From assembly GCA_963785115.1 (NCBI GenBank), contig CAWATY010000024.1, positions 1-64,000 on the forward strand: a stretch of DNA of 64,000 bases. Reading direction: 5' to 3'. A program made the position numbers and the translations under genes. Source of the DNA: JACCWP01 sp963785115. Its GTDB lineage: Bacteria > Actinomycetota > Actinomycetes > Propionibacteriales > Nocardioidaceae. The notes under the pieces are model-generated. The model was given only the letters and a program-made list of their open reading frames with translations, made no database searches and was not told where the DNA came from. Position 1 is the stretch's first letter, and each line of letters opens with the position of its first letter. Below, piece by piece: positions 18,249 to 26,970 of this stretch.

Positions 18249-19136
18249 GTGACCGACGACATCAAGGCCGCCGCGGCGGGCACCTGGCAGCTCGGCGACC
18301 TCACCGTCAACAGGATCGGGTTCGGGACCAAGCGCCTCGCGGGCGACGGCTCGCTCGACATCGACACCCCACGCGACCGTGATCGCACGATCCGACTGCT
18401 GCGGCGCGCCGTCGAGCTCGGGGTCAACCACATCGACACCGCCGCCTTCTACCCCAGCTACGGCGAGCTGGGGGAGACCGGCTTCACCTCGTTGGGATGG
18501 GCCAACGCGCTCGTCCGGGAGGCGTTCGCGCCGTATCCCGACGACCTGGTGATCGCCACGAAGGTGGGCCCGACCGAGGAGGGCCTGGCTCGACCGGACC
18601 AGCTCCGCGGGTTGGTCGAGGCGGACCTGCGCGACCTGGGGCGGGACCATCTCGACCTCGTGTACCTGCGTCAGCACGGGCTGGACTCGATCGCGGAGCA
18701 CTTCGGCGTGCTGGCCGACCTGCGCGACGCGGGTCTGATCCGGCACCTGGGGGTGTCCAGCATCCGGCTGCCGCACCTGGAAGAGGCCCGGAAGATCGCG
18801 CCCGTCGTGTCGGTCCAGAACCGGTACAGCGTCGACTTCGGTCGGGTCAACGACGAGCTGCTCACGACCTGCGGCGACGAGGGCATCGCCTTCGTGCCGT
18901 ACTTCGGGCTCGCCGGGGAGGGCAGGGAGGGCGGGGGCGTCGCCCCCAACGAGACGGTGCAGACCGTCGCCGACAGGCACGGGGCCACACCCGCACAGGT
19001 GCGGATCGCCTGGACGCTGAGCCGGGGTCCGCACCTGCTCGTCATCCCCGGCACGGGCGACCCAGACCACCTCGCCGAGAACGTCGCGGCCGGTGCCTTG
19101 TCCCTGTCCGCTGACGAGCTGGCCAGCCTCAGCTGA
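18249..19136 (+). CDS. aldo/keto reductase family oxidoreductase
   Basis: A 295-residue NAD(P)H-dependent oxidoreductase with a TIM-barrel fold. Catalytic Asp and Tyr lie in HIDTAAFYPSYG near residues 58 to 67, the catalytic Lys in DDLVIATKVGP near 101, and a candidate His in VYLRQHGLD near 140. VSVQNRYSVDF and the C-terminal RIAWTLSRGPHLLVIPGT with its cofactor phosphate site complete the pattern. The substrate is unknown. Translation starts at GTG, no good ribosome-binding site is seen, and a TAGCGT-like -10 lies about 10 bases upstream, so it may be a leaderless transcript. It is followed convergently by a decayed VOC gene. Confidence 0.92.
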   Translation: MTDDIKAAAAGTWQLGDLTVNRIGFGTKRLAGDGSLDIDTPRDRDRTIRLLRRAVELGVNHIDTAAFYPSYGELGETGFTSLGWANALVREAFAPYPDDLVIATKVGPTEEGLARPDQLRGLVEADLRDLGRDHLDLVYLRQHGLDSIAEHFGVLADLRDAGLIRHLGVSSIRLPHLEEARKIAPVVSVQNRYSVDFGRVNDELLTTCGDEGIAFVPYFGLAGEGREGGGVAPNETVQTVADRHGATPAQVRIAWTLSRGPHLLVIPGTGDPDHLAENVAAGALSLSADELASLS

Positions 19137-19460
19137 TCACGGCCGCTGCTGGACCAGCTCGACCAGGTTGCCGTCGGGGTCGGTGAACAGCGCAGCACGG
19201 TTGGCGCCGGCGTCGTGCGGTGGGGCGAGCGTCGGGACGCCGGCCTCGGTGAGCTCCGCGTACGCCTTGTCGACGTCGTCGGTCCACACGACGATCTCGC
19301 CGGCCGGGCTCCCCGGGGTCGGTTCGATCCCGTGCACCCGCCGAGCGGCCTCGACGGTGCCGAGCCCGATGCAGAAGCCGTCGAGTCGCAGCTCGACGTG
19401 CTCGGGCACGCCCTCCCCCGCCGAGGCGTTATCCCGCTGGACTCCGGTGCCCGGGTCGAC
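19137..19460 (-). pseudogene. VOC (glyoxalase/bleomycin-resistance) remnant lacking its N-terminus
   Basis: An open reading of about 108 codons whose C-terminal 90 residues match the second half of a VOC protein: HVELRLDGFCIGLGTVEAAR, GEIVVWTDDVDKAYAELTEA and AALFTDPDGNLVELVQQ. A complete VOC domain starts with a beta-alpha-beta unit of 35 to 40 residues (a FYxDVLGF-like segment) that is absent here. The frame instead runs back to a stop at 19461-19463 just upstream of the DinB start. A GTG at 19409 could still start a 90-residue product, but half of the metal site would be missing. I read it as a truncated gene, with the deletion joined to the DinB gene's upstream DNA. Confidence 0.65.
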
Positions 19461-19487
19461 CTAGTTTCCCCGCATGGGTGCCTGCCG

Positions 19488-20078
19488 ATGAGCGAGCAGC
19501 GGACGTACGACGACATGTGGGTCGACCCCGCGGACGACCCCCGCGACACGGGACCGTCGCTCGGCGACGAGCGGAGCACGCTGCTGGAGTACCTGCGGGT
19601 GCAGCGGCTCACGCTGGAGATGAAGTGCGACGGCCTCGACGCCGAGCAGATGGCACGCCGCTCGGTGGAGCCCTCGACACTGTCGCTGCTCGGGTTGGTG
19701 CGGCACCTGAGAAAGCCGACGTCGAGCTCGCCTGGTTCCGGCGTCGGATGTCGGGGCTCGACGTGCCCTGGCGGTTCCGCACCGCCGACGACCGCGACGC
19801 CGCCTTCAACGGCGCGGTCGGTGACGCCGCGGCCGTCGAGGAGGCCTGGCAGGCCTGGCGGGAGGAGTGCGCGTTCAGCGACCAGTTCGTGGCCGACGCC
19901 CCCGACCTCGAGGTCACCGGCTCGTACGAGGACGGCGAGATCTCGCTACGCGAGCTGCTGGTGCACATGATCGAGGATTGGCGACGAGGAGTAGCGGCAG
20001 GGCGTACGACAGTACGCCCGGCACCTCGGACACGCCGACCTGCTGCGCGAGCGGATCGACGGCCGCACCGGCCAGTAG
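19488..20078 (+). pseudogene. DinB-family (DUF664-like) protein gene with two disruptions
   Basis: The start MSEQRTYDDMWVDPADDPRD and the body match DinB-like mycothiol- or bacillithiol-dependent proteins, but the reading frame breaks twice. After LLGLVRHL at about 19709 the frame shifts to EKADVELAWFRRRMSGLDVP and continues through DGEISLRELLVHMIED. Between about 19978 and 20012 some 35 extra bases interrupt what would be HMIEEYARHLGHADLLRERI. The expected ending YARHLGHADLLRERIDGRTG and its stop at 20076-20078 survive in the third frame. Conserved histidines of the metal site remain in the pieces. An intact gene would encode about 185 residues. A sequencing error could explain one shift but hardly the insertion. 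Confidence 0.75.
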
Positions 20079-20269
20079 TCGATCCACAGCGATCCAGGCC
20101 GATCCGTCGTCCGAACGGTCGGAGTTCCCCGTCAGTGAGCCGCCTGCCTGCCTCCGCGTGACGTCACGGTCACCGTCTGTGCATATGTTCGCCACTGCAG
20201 GCAACCGTCGAGACTCACTCACCCGGACGACCAGGTGAACGATCACGGTGCCTCAACTGAAGGCACCTG

Positions 20270-22288
20270 ATGACTCGAGTCCGACGTCCTCGCACACTCG
20301 TCACACGAACCGGGTCGGCAGGAGTAGCCATCGGAGCGTGCGCGCTGCTTGCGGCGGGTCAGCTCGCGACCATGTCCCCCGCATCGGCCGATCCAGCGGG
20401 CCCCGCGGCCGCGGCCGAGTTCGTCGACCTGGGCACCGCCGGGCAGTACTCGGTGCTTGCCGGCGGTGGGGTCTCCAACACGGGGTCCGCCACCGTGCTC
20501 GCCCTGAAGCTCGGGCTCAGCCCCGCCGGCGTCATCGCCGGCTTCCCGCCCGGTACGGCGCAGGCGATCAACGACAAGAACCCCGCCGCCGACCAGGCAC
20601 AGGAAGATCGCCAAACGGCCTACGACGCCGCGGCGGCACAGGACAGCACCAGCACGTTCGCCGGTGACCAGGCCGGGGTCACCTTCGGGCCCGGCGTGCA
20701 CACCAGCGTCGCCGCCTCCACGAACACGGGCACGATGACCCTCGACGCCGACGGCGACTCGAGCGCGGTCTTCGTCTTCCAGATCGGCGGGGCGCTCAGC
20801 CCCGCTGCCTCGGCCAAGGTTGTGCTGACCGATGGCGCCCTGGCGAACAACGTGTACTGGCAGGTCGTCGGAGCGGTGTCGCTCGGCGCCAACGCCAAGT
20901 ACGTCGGGACGTTCCTCGGAGCCAGCACGATCTCCTTCGGCGAAGGCGCCTCGCTGAAGGGTCGCGCCCTCACTCCCAGCACAGTGGCGCTGGCCAACAG
21001 CCCCGTCACCCAGCCCATCGACGACCTGACCGACCCGCTCGTGAGCATCAACGGTGGCGCGACACGCTCCACGAACGACGCGACACCGGCGATCTCCGGC
21101 ACCACCGACGAGCCTGCCGGCAGGGCAGTGCACGTCACGGTGGGCGGACAGAACCTGACCACGACGGTCGCCGCCGGGGGCGTATGGAGCGTCAGCGCCA
21201 ACACCCTCGCGCCGGGACCGCACGACGTCGTCGCGACGATCACCGACCCGTCCCAGAACGTCGGCACCGCGACCCAGGTCCTCACCGTCGATGTCACGGC
21301 GCCCGTCGTGACGTTCGACGACGGCGCCTCGGCGGCCACGAAGGACAAGACCCCCTTGATCTCCGGCACGACCGATGCACCGGCTGACACGCCGGTCACT
21401 GTCACCGTGGCCGGGCAGACGATGCACACCACGGTCGGCAACGCCGACGACTGGAGCGTCACCGCGGCGACCCTGACCGAGACCGCCCACAACGTGGTGG
21501 CGTCGGTCGAGGACGCCGCGCACAACACCGGCTCGGCGAACCAGATCCTCACCGTGGACGTGACCAAGCCGGTCGTCACCATCGACGGCGGCGCGGCCCG
21601 ATCGACCGACGACACGTCGCCCTGGATCTACGGGACGACTGCAGAGCCAGCCGGTACGACCGTGCACGTCACGATCGACGATCAGGAGCTGACCGCGACA
21701 GTGCTCGACGACGGCACCTGGGGCGTCAGCGCGCAGACCGTGCCCGAGGACGCGTACGACGTGGTGGCGTCGATCACCGATGCCGCACTCAACACCGGCA
21801 CCGCGACTCAGCGACTCACCATCGGCGATGCGCCCGCGACGCGCTACCAGCCCGATGCGGCGATCCGGCAGATGCCGGGGAAGTTCGTCGGCGCCGGGAT
21901 CTACGACGTCGCCAACCAGACGGTGACCAAGCGGCTGCGGAGTCCCGCTCGCACGGCCACCTTCGAGGTGCGCGTGACGAACCGCGGCGACGCGGCCGAG
22001 CGGATGAGGGTTCACGGCACGCCGCGGAACAGCGTGTTCAGGGTGGTCTACCTGGCGGGCGACAAGAACGTGACAGCAGCCGTCGCGGCCGGCACGTACC
22101 GCACCCCCCGGCTGGCGCCGGGCAAGGCGGTTCGTCTGGTCATGAAGGTCACCAGGACGAAGACAGCCCACCGCGGCGACACGCTGACGCTCAACGTCAC
22201 CGCGAGCTCCGTCCACACCCATTCGGCACAGGACACCGTGGCCGGCATCGTTCGGCTGGCCAAGGGATCGGCTCGCACCACCGGCTAG
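20270..22288 (+). CDS. secreted DUF3494 ice-binding-like protein with Ig-like repeats
   Basis: A 672-residue exported protein. A signal peptide (residues 1 to about 41) ends at SPASADPAG. Residues about 48 to 245 are a DUF3494 domain: FVDLGTAGQYSVLAGGGVSN, LGLSPAGVIAGFPPGTAQAI and NVYWQVVGAVSLGANAKYVG are hallmark segments of the ice-binding beta-solenoid. Three Ig-like repeats of about 94 residues follow, each with DxTPxISGTT and a closing VLTVDVT-like strand. A basic C-terminal domain (about 535 to 672, YQPDAAIRQMPGKFVGAGIY) resembles modules common in actinobacterial exported proteins. DUF3494 members can bind ice, but many are simply adhesins, so antifreeze activity is unproven. An intrinsic terminator follows. 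Confidence 0.88.
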   Translation: MTRVRRPRTLVTRTGSAGVAIGACALLAAGQLATMSPASADPAGPAAAAEFVDLGTAGQYSVLAGGGVSNTGSATVLALKLGLSPAGVIAGFPPGTAQAINDKNPAADQAQEDRQTAYDAAAAQDSTSTFAGDQAGVTFGPGVHTSVAASTNTGTMTLDADGDSSAVFVFQIGGALSPAASAKVVLTDGALANNVYWQVVGAVSLGANAKYVGTFLGASTISFGEGASLKGRALTPSTVALANSPVTQPIDDLTDPLVSINGGATRSTNDATPAISGTTDEPAGRAVHVTVGGQNLTTTVAAGGVWSVSANTLAPGPHDVVATITDPSQNVGTATQVLTVDVTAPVVTFDDGASAATKDKTPLISGTTDAPADTPVTVTVAGQTMHTTVGNADDWSVTAATLTETAHNVVASVEDAAHNTGSANQILTVDVTKPVVTIDGGAARSTDDTSPWIYGTTAEPAGTTVHVTIDDQELTATVLDDGTWGVSAQTVPEDAYDVVASITDAALNTGTATQRLTIGDAPATRYQPDAAIRQMPGKFVGAGIYDVANQTVTKRLRSPARTATFEVRVTNRGDAAERMRVHGTPRNSVFRVVYLAGDKNVTAAVAAGTYRTPRLAPGKAVRLVMKVTRTKTAHRGDTLTLNVTASSVHTHSAQDTVAGIVRLAKGSARTTG

Positions 22289-22307
22289 ACCCGCACCGCT
22301 CTTCGGA

Positions 22308-22353
22308 CTGAACAGCTCCTCCTGCCTGACAAGGAGGAGCTGTTCAGTTGTCT
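22308..22353. terminator. intrinsic terminator after the ice-binding-like gene
   Basis: A perfect 15-base stem (22308-22322 with 22333-22347) and 10-base loop, followed by ttgtct. It is one of the clearest intrinsic terminators in the window. It may also serve the convergent minus-strand gene, whose stop lies at 22353. Confidence 0.88.
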
Positions 22354-22808
22354 CAGTCCGTGTCGACCTTGACTGCCGTCTTCTGCAGCAGCTCACACTC
22401 GAGGCGGCTCGTGTGCTCGGGCATCTCGCAGGCGCCGTCCACCAGTTCACGGTCCGCAAGCGGCGCGGCCAGCGTCACCTCTAGGTCGTACACGACCCCC
22501 ACGTCGGTATCGCACTCTCCACCGGTGGACTCGGTCTCGCGAACGGTGATGACCACCCGATCCGAGTCCTCCTCGATGTCCGCCGCTGAGCCGGTCTGAC
22601 AGGTGCCGCCGGTGAAGGTCAGCCGCACCACCGCTCCCTCGACCTTGGCGGGCTTGTCCCACGGCGTGACATACGTGGTGGACCGGTCGGGGAGAAGCCA
22701 GCCGATGACGCCCACTGCACCGAGTGCCAGTACGCAACCCAGCACGATGCGTCGGTTCACCGCCCCACGCTGCGACCGCGTCCCTCCACGCCTTCCGCGG
22801 CAGCTCAC
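22353..22808 (-). CDS. hypothetical membrane-anchored protein
   Basis: A protein of 151 residues (135 if translation starts at the GTG at 22760). It has one N-terminal hydrophobic helix (RIVLGCVLALGAVGVIGWLL) followed by an extracytoplasmic domain. The domain contains four or five cysteines (TGGTCQTG, GGECDTDVG, DGACEMPE, RLECELLQ) that could form disulfides. I do not recognise a family. It is convergent with the ice-binding-like gene and shares its terminator region. Acidic composition after the helix (EEDSDRVVIT) is typical of exported actinobacterial proteins. The exact start is uncertain because neither candidate has a strong ribosome-binding site. Confidence 0.65.
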   Translation of the reverse strand: MSCRGRRGGTRSQRGAVNRRIVLGCVLALGAVGVIGWLLPDRSTTYVTPWDKPAKVEGAVVRLTFTGGTCQTGSAADIEEDSDRVVITVRETESTGGECDTDVGVVYDLEVTLAAPLADRELVDGACEMPEHTSRLECELLQKTAVKVDTD

Positions 22809-22868
22809 GTCTTGAGTGTGACCGATCGGCGAGTTCCGGGAGATCGGATATCTCGGCCGGCGGCTGAC

Positions 22869-23888
22869 CTACCGGTGCGTCGGGGAGCCTGTCCCGTTCT
22901 CGAGCGGGGCTTGCGTGGTGGCCCGTGCCCTGGCGACGAGCGCATTGACGACGTCGGCGGCCTCGTCGGCATGATCGACGCTCACGTGCAGGGGCAGGTG
23001 GTCCGTGGTCTCGAGAACGAGGGCGTCGCCCTTCCCCACGATGAGCGACCGGGCGTCGATGTCGTCCGTGTCATCAAGGTCGTCAAAGGGGACCGGCTGA
23101 GTCTGTCGGTCGGTCGATGCTCGGGTGATGGTGTGCAGCGGCACTCTGTGTTTGGGCCAGCCGAGCAGTCGGGAGAACTGCACGCCGTCGTCGTTGATGC
23201 GCACTCGGACCCGGTATCGGGACAGCGACAGGCCGGCCATGATCAGCACGACGATGGCGGCAGACGTGCTCACGACGGCGACACCGACGGAAATGACGAC
23301 CAGACCTGCGACGACCCACGGGCGTTTGGAGTCGGTGGCACCGCCGAGCCACAAGACGCGCAGGCCCAGTGGGAACGTGAGGGGGGATGGAGCCGGCTGA
23401 GGGACCTGCTGGGGCTCAACGGGCAGCACTGAGCTCAGTAGCGATCCGTAGAAGCCGAGGACGACAAGGGCCAGGAAGCCCTGCCATGGCTGTGGCTGCG
23501 CGGCAGCCATGTTCGGAGCGCCTACGGCGACGAGTTCTGCCTTCGCGGTCAGGAAGAGAATGATGGAAAAGCCGATCGTGATCCCCACGACGGTGGTGCG
23601 GGAAGAGCTGGTACCGCGACTGCGGAGCGTCACCACCGCGAGGACGGTCATCGCCAGATAGATCGGGACCATGCCGACGTAGTACGAATCAGGATCAACC
23701 CCGTCCCGTTCCCCCAACAGGGACAGTCGGCCTCCGCTCCAGTCCCACGGGTCGGGCATCGGGTCCGGCAGCCGGTCGGCCACCAGAACGTGCACGAGCG
23801 CACCCAGAATCGACGGCGCTGCGAGCAACAGCACCGTCAAGACTCTCCGTCGCCGCAGTGAGGGGTTTTGATCGCGGTGCTCGGTCAT
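22869..23888 (-). CDS. DUF1648-like polytopic membrane protein
   Basis: A 339-residue integral membrane protein. About six hydrophobic segments are visible, among them LTVLLLAAPSILGALVHVLV, VPIYLAMTVLAVVTL, TVVGITIGFSIILFL, WQGFLALVVLGFYGSLL and WVVAGLVVISVGVAVV. The N-terminal loop LPDPMPDPWDWSGG recalls the hydrophobic-Pro motif of DUF1648 proteins. The last 90 residues form a soluble PH-like region (RVRINDDGVQFSRLLGWPKH). Such proteins are commonly encoded directly after a short GntR regulator, as here: the ATG at 23888 overlaps the gntR stop as ATGA. The function is unknown; the pairing suggests response to a cell-envelope or antibiotic signal, which is inference. Confidence 0.82.
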   Translation of the reverse strand: MTEHRDQNPSLRRRRVLTVLLLAAPSILGALVHVLVADRLPDPMPDPWDWSGGRLSLLGERDGVDPDSYYVGMVPIYLAMTVLAVVTLRSRGTSSSRTTVVGITIGFSIILFLTAKAELVAVGAPNMAAAQPQPWQGFLALVVLGFYGSLLSSVLPVEPQQVPQPAPSPLTFPLGLRVLWLGGATDSKRPWVVAGLVVISVGVAVVSTSAAIVVLIMAGLSLSRYRVRVRINDDGVQFSRLLGWPKHRVPLHTITRASTDRQTQPVPFDDLDDTDDIDARSLIVGKGDALVLETTDHLPLHVSVDHADEAADVVNALVARARATTQAPLENGTGSPTHR

Positions 23889-24247
23889 GCCGGCACCTCC
23901 TCGATGTGGCGCAGCAACTGATCCTTGCTCATCCCCAGCCGGGTCGCGGTCTTCACCAGCGCCCTGACCTGCTCCTCGAGATCGACCACGCCGACATCAA
24001 CCGTTGCCCTGACCTGTGCGCCGCGGCCGCGCCGCAGCTCGATTGTTCCCTCGTCACGCAGCATCGAGTACGCGCGCAGGACCGTGTGCATGTTCACCCC
24101 GAGACCGGCGGCGAGCTCACGGGCCGGCGGCAGCTTGTCGCCGGGCTCCAGACGACCCGACACCAGTGCACCCCGGACCTGGCTGGCGATCTGGTCCGCC
24201 AAGCCGACCGGGCTGTCGAGGTCGACACCGAAGAGCATAGTTCGCAT
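23885..24247 (-). CDS. GntR-family (YtrA-type) transcriptional regulator
   Basis: A 120-residue regulator with the winged helix-turn-helix at residues about 10 to 80 (PVGLADQIASQVRGALVSGR, GDKLPPARELAAGLGVNMHT, VLRAYSMLRDEGTIELRRGR). Only a short tail follows instead of an effector domain, which is the YtrA subclass. It is expected to bind its own promoter and control the coupled membrane-protein gene. An imperfect repeat GTTC-N11-GAAC spans the start codon region (24241 to 24259), a candidate autoregulatory operator. The gene lies 37 bases downstream of the broken HNH gene on the same strand. Confidence 0.9.
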   Translation of the reverse strand: MRTMLFGVDLDSPVGLADQIASQVRGALVSGRLEPGDKLPPARELAAGLGVNMHTVLRAYSMLRDEGTIELRRGRGAQVRATVDVGVVDLEEQVRALVKTATRLGMSKDQLLRHIEEVPA

Positions 24248-24284
24248 GCTACTAGAACAATGCGCAGCGTGACCAGGGCTGTTC

Positions 24285-25602
24285 TCAGCGTCTGAGGTGG
24301 AGGGTGTTGGTGCGGGGCCGTCGTTCGGGGTCGACCCAGGCGGGTGGGGTGAACTCGGGTCGTTTGTTGGCGGCTAGGCGGACGGTCCATTCGCCGCGGT
24401 GGATGACGACGTGGTGGGTGTGGCAGAGCAGCACCCCGTTGTCGAGGGAGGTGGGTCCGCCGAACAGCCAGTGGATGATGTGGTGCACGTTGGTCCAGGC
24501 CGGCGGCCGGTCGCATCCGGGGAAAGCGCAGCCGCGGTCTCTGATCTCGACGGCCCGGCGGAGTTCCTTGGTGAAGACCCGGATCGCCCGGCCCACGTCG
24601 AGCGGGACGCCGTTGCTGTTGAGCAGCACGGGGATGATGGTGGCGTCGCAGGCGAGCCGGCGGATGTCGGCGGCCGAGATCGGGGTGCCGGTGTCCAGGG
24701 TGCCCAGCCCGAGGGAGGCCTTGAGCGCGTCGAAGTCGATGGTGACGGCGATGTGGGCGGGGAACCCGAAGCTGGTCGGGGTCTCCGGCGCGCCGAGGGT
24801 GCGTCGGCAGATCTCGACCAGCGCGTCGGCCTGACGCTGCCCGGCGAGTCCGGGTGTCGGTGCCGCCGTCTGCGTTGGGTAGTCCGCCGGGCTTGGCGAA
24901 GGGTTCCAGCGCGGCGGACACGGTGGCCCAGGACTCTGGGTCGAGCTCGCCGGCCAGCCGGATCCGGCCGCGGTGGTCGACCCGGGCGGACAGGGAGTTC
25001 TTGCGGTTCTGGTCGCGGGCCTCGGCCTGGGCGAGCGCTTCGGCCTCGGCCTGCTCGGCCACCTCCGGGGCGAGGTAGGCGAGTAGGTGCTGGCCGTAGC
25101 CGGCGAGAACCTGCGCGGAGTGGTCAGCCGCCCACTCCAACATGAGCTTCTCACCGCGGCCGATCACGTCCTGGCCGAGCTCGGCGGGCAGGGTTCCGAT
25201 GGCGGTGGCGATCACCCTCGCCTGGTCGGCGTCGATGTCCCCGGCCGCGAACGCGGCGTTGGTGGCCACCAGCCCACCGGACAGCTGGTCGGCCAGCTCG
25301 CACACCTGCCGGGCCTTGGCCCGCCGGGCGGTCAACAGGTCGGCCAGCCAGGCAGTGGTCGAGGTGGCACCGACGGTCTTGGCCAGGTCCCGGCGGGTCG
25401 CCTCCCCGACCGCGGTGGTCTGCACCGCAGCCGTCCTGCGCAACACCTCCTCAGCGGCGGTGATGACCTCGGCCACGGCGGCGTCGTCGACCGACCACAA
25501 CGTCAGGCGGCCCGGATCGACCAGCTCTTCCAACTTCTCGGCGAACCGACGACACAACTGCGCCACCGGGTGCCCGGCGGTGCTGGTCGGCTGGTCGCTC
25601 AT
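24285..25602 (-). pseudogene. DUF222/HNH endonuclease (13E12-type) gene with a frameshift
   Basis: The N-terminal half, from MSDQPTSTAGHPVAQLCRRF, is an intact DUF222 domain running to PNADGGTDTR. Near 24850 the frame shifts. The C-terminal half continues one frame over as LAGQRQADALVEICRRTLGA through to the HNH motif (RDRGCAFPGCDRPPAWTNVH, then HIIHWLFGGPTS and LLCHTHHVVIH), ending at 24285. One inserted or deleted base in the link between the two domains explains this. Repaired, the product would be about 440 residues. These genes are abundant, repeated and often decaying in actinobacteria and resemble mobile HNH elements, but no mobility genes lie nearby. A single sequencing error remains possible. 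Confidence 0.85.
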
Positions 25603-25729
25603 GGAACAAACCTAGACCCCGCCACCGACACTCCTCCGACCCCGAATCCCCTTGTCCACAAGGGATATCTCCACGATGCGACATCACGCACCGTGCCCGG
25701 GCGAACGCGGCAACAACCGACCCACTTCG

Positions 25730-25776
25730 GCGCTCATCCGACCGTTGCGCTTGCGGCACAACAGTCGGATGAGCGC
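25730..25776. repeat. long hairpin in the HNH/GlsB intergenic region
   Basis: A perfect 13-base inverted repeat (25730-25742 with 25764-25776, gcgctcatccgac and its complement). Inside it is a second 4-base stem (gttg with caac), leaving a GC-rich apex. It lies in the divergent space between the HNH gene and the GlsB-like gene, about 78 bases before the latter's start. Too far from either 3' end to be an ordinary terminator. Confidence 0.8.
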
Positions 25777-25853
25777 CTGAGAGGAGCGGGGAGGCGGTGC
25801 GGCCTCAGCCGCCGGGTACGGTAGAAGGTCCCCCTCTCGAAGGAGCACGCACC

Positions 25854-26117
25854 GTGATCGGCTTCATCGTGTTCGGACTCGTCGTCGGCGCACTGGCCCG
25901 GCTGATCAAGCCCGGCAAGCAGAACCTCAGCCTGCTCGCCACCCTGGGCCTCGGGCTGGTCGGCAGCGTCATCGGCGGCACCATCGCCTGGCTGATCGGC
26001 ACCGGCGACATCCTGGAGCTCGACTTCATCGGCTCGGTCGTCGCGATCGTCGCCGCGGTGGCGCTCGTCGGCACCGCCGAGGCGATCACCGGCGGCAAGT
26101 CGTCGTCGCGTACCTGA
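25854..26117 (+). CDS. GlsB/YeaQ/YmgE family stress-response membrane protein
   Basis: An 87-residue integral membrane protein with three helices and the glycine-zipper pattern of the transglycosylase-associated (YeaQ/YmgE) family: VIGFIVFGLVVGALARLIKP, LLATLGLGLVGSVIGGTIAW and IGSVVAIVAAVALVGTAEAI. Despite the old family name no enzymatic activity is known; members are often induced by general stress. The GTG at 25854 has AAGGAG upstream at a good distance, and the upstream frame has no support. It is convergent with the next gene, leaving 3 bases between stops. Confidence 0.93.
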   Translation: MIGFIVFGLVVGALARLIKPGKQNLSLLATLGLGLVGSVIGGTIAWLIGTGDILELDFIGSVVAIVAAVALVGTAEAITGGKSSSRT

Positions 26118-26120
26118 CCG

Positions 26121-26843
26121 TCAGGGCCGCTCCCTCCCGATGCCGGGGGCCGCGGCCGCGTTGCCGTTGGGCACGAACAGCGTGGTGAGCCCCCGCTCGT
26201 AGATCGCCGCTGCGCCGTCCGGGTCGCACTGCGACACCTGCAGCCGTACCACTCGCTCGCCGCGCTGCACAGAGAGTGCACCCGTCGGAGTCACCTGCAC
26301 CTGGTCGCTGCCCGCGGCGCCGAGGTAGGACACCTCCGGCAGGGTCGCCGCCTGGCCCGCGACGGCGACGCGCACGTTCAGCTGCACCGACGGAGCGGTC
26401 GAGTCAGCAGCGGCGTAGGCGGTGCGCACGGAGCCGTTCACCATCAGGACCCCGTCGGCCGGGACCTGCACCTTGGTCTGCAGGGCGGTGGTGAACGGAC
26501 AGGTGGCGAAGTCCTGGGAGAAGGTTTCGTCGCGCCACACGGTGTCGACGCGGCCGACCTGGGCGCCGCTCAGACCGTCGACCATGTCGGCGTTCAGGCC
26601 GGGCACGCGAGCGGACGAGCTCACCGCGAGCGAGGGCTTGTCGTCGCCGTTCGACTTCAGGCTGAGGGCCGGGCCGGCTGCGTGCCGCTGCAGCACGGTG
26701 GCGTTGCCGGCATCGTTGGCCCGACCGAGGATCAGGCTGTCGCCGTTGGCGGCGAACGTGGCGTAGTCGACCCCCATGACCAGCAAGGCGGCGGCCGCGA
26801 CGGCGCCGAGGGCGCCCTTCCAGGCGGGACGGGGCACGGGCAC
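26121..26843 (-). CDS. hypothetical exported protein with NADMVDGLSG-type segment
   Basis: A 240-residue protein starting at GTG 26843 (MPVPRPAWKGALGAVAAAAL), where GAGGAG lies about 7 bases upstream; the much longer upstream frame overlaps the divergent monooxygenase gene. An N-terminal hydrophobic segment (ALGAVAAAALLVMGVDYATF) would export or anchor it. The body contains LILGRANDAGNATVLQ and VPGLNADMVDGLSGAQVGRV, a pattern seen in many actinobacterial secreted proteins of unknown function, followed by a beta-sandwich-like domain with SVQLNVRVAVAGQAATLPEV. No enzymatic motif is visible. It is separated from the divergent monooxygenase by about 150 bases. Confidence 0.75.
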   Translation of the reverse strand: MPVPRPAWKGALGAVAAAALLVMGVDYATFAANGDSLILGRANDAGNATVLQRHAAGPALSLKSNGDDKPSLAVSSSARVPGLNADMVDGLSGAQVGRVDTVWRDETFSQDFATCPFTTALQTKVQVPADGVLMVNGSVRTAYAAADSTAPSVQLNVRVAVAGQAATLPEVSYLGAAGSDQVQVTPTGALSVQRGERVVRLQVSQCDPDGAAAIYERGLTTLFVPNGNAAAAPGIGRERP

Positions 26844-26970
26844 GACGGTCTCCTCGGTCCGCCCCGACGTACGCGGGGCCTCCCGCGCAGCATCGCCGTG
26901 GCCCGGTCCCCTGTCCCGCGATCGGCCGAGCGGGCGTGACCACGGCCACGCCGCCCACCCTCGACCCACC

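Noticed and set aside
20243..22459. A minus-strand open frame of 738 codons opposite the ice-binding-like gene
   Set aside because: The plus strand has the signal peptide, DUF3494 motifs, Ig-like repeats and terminator; the complement has no motifs.
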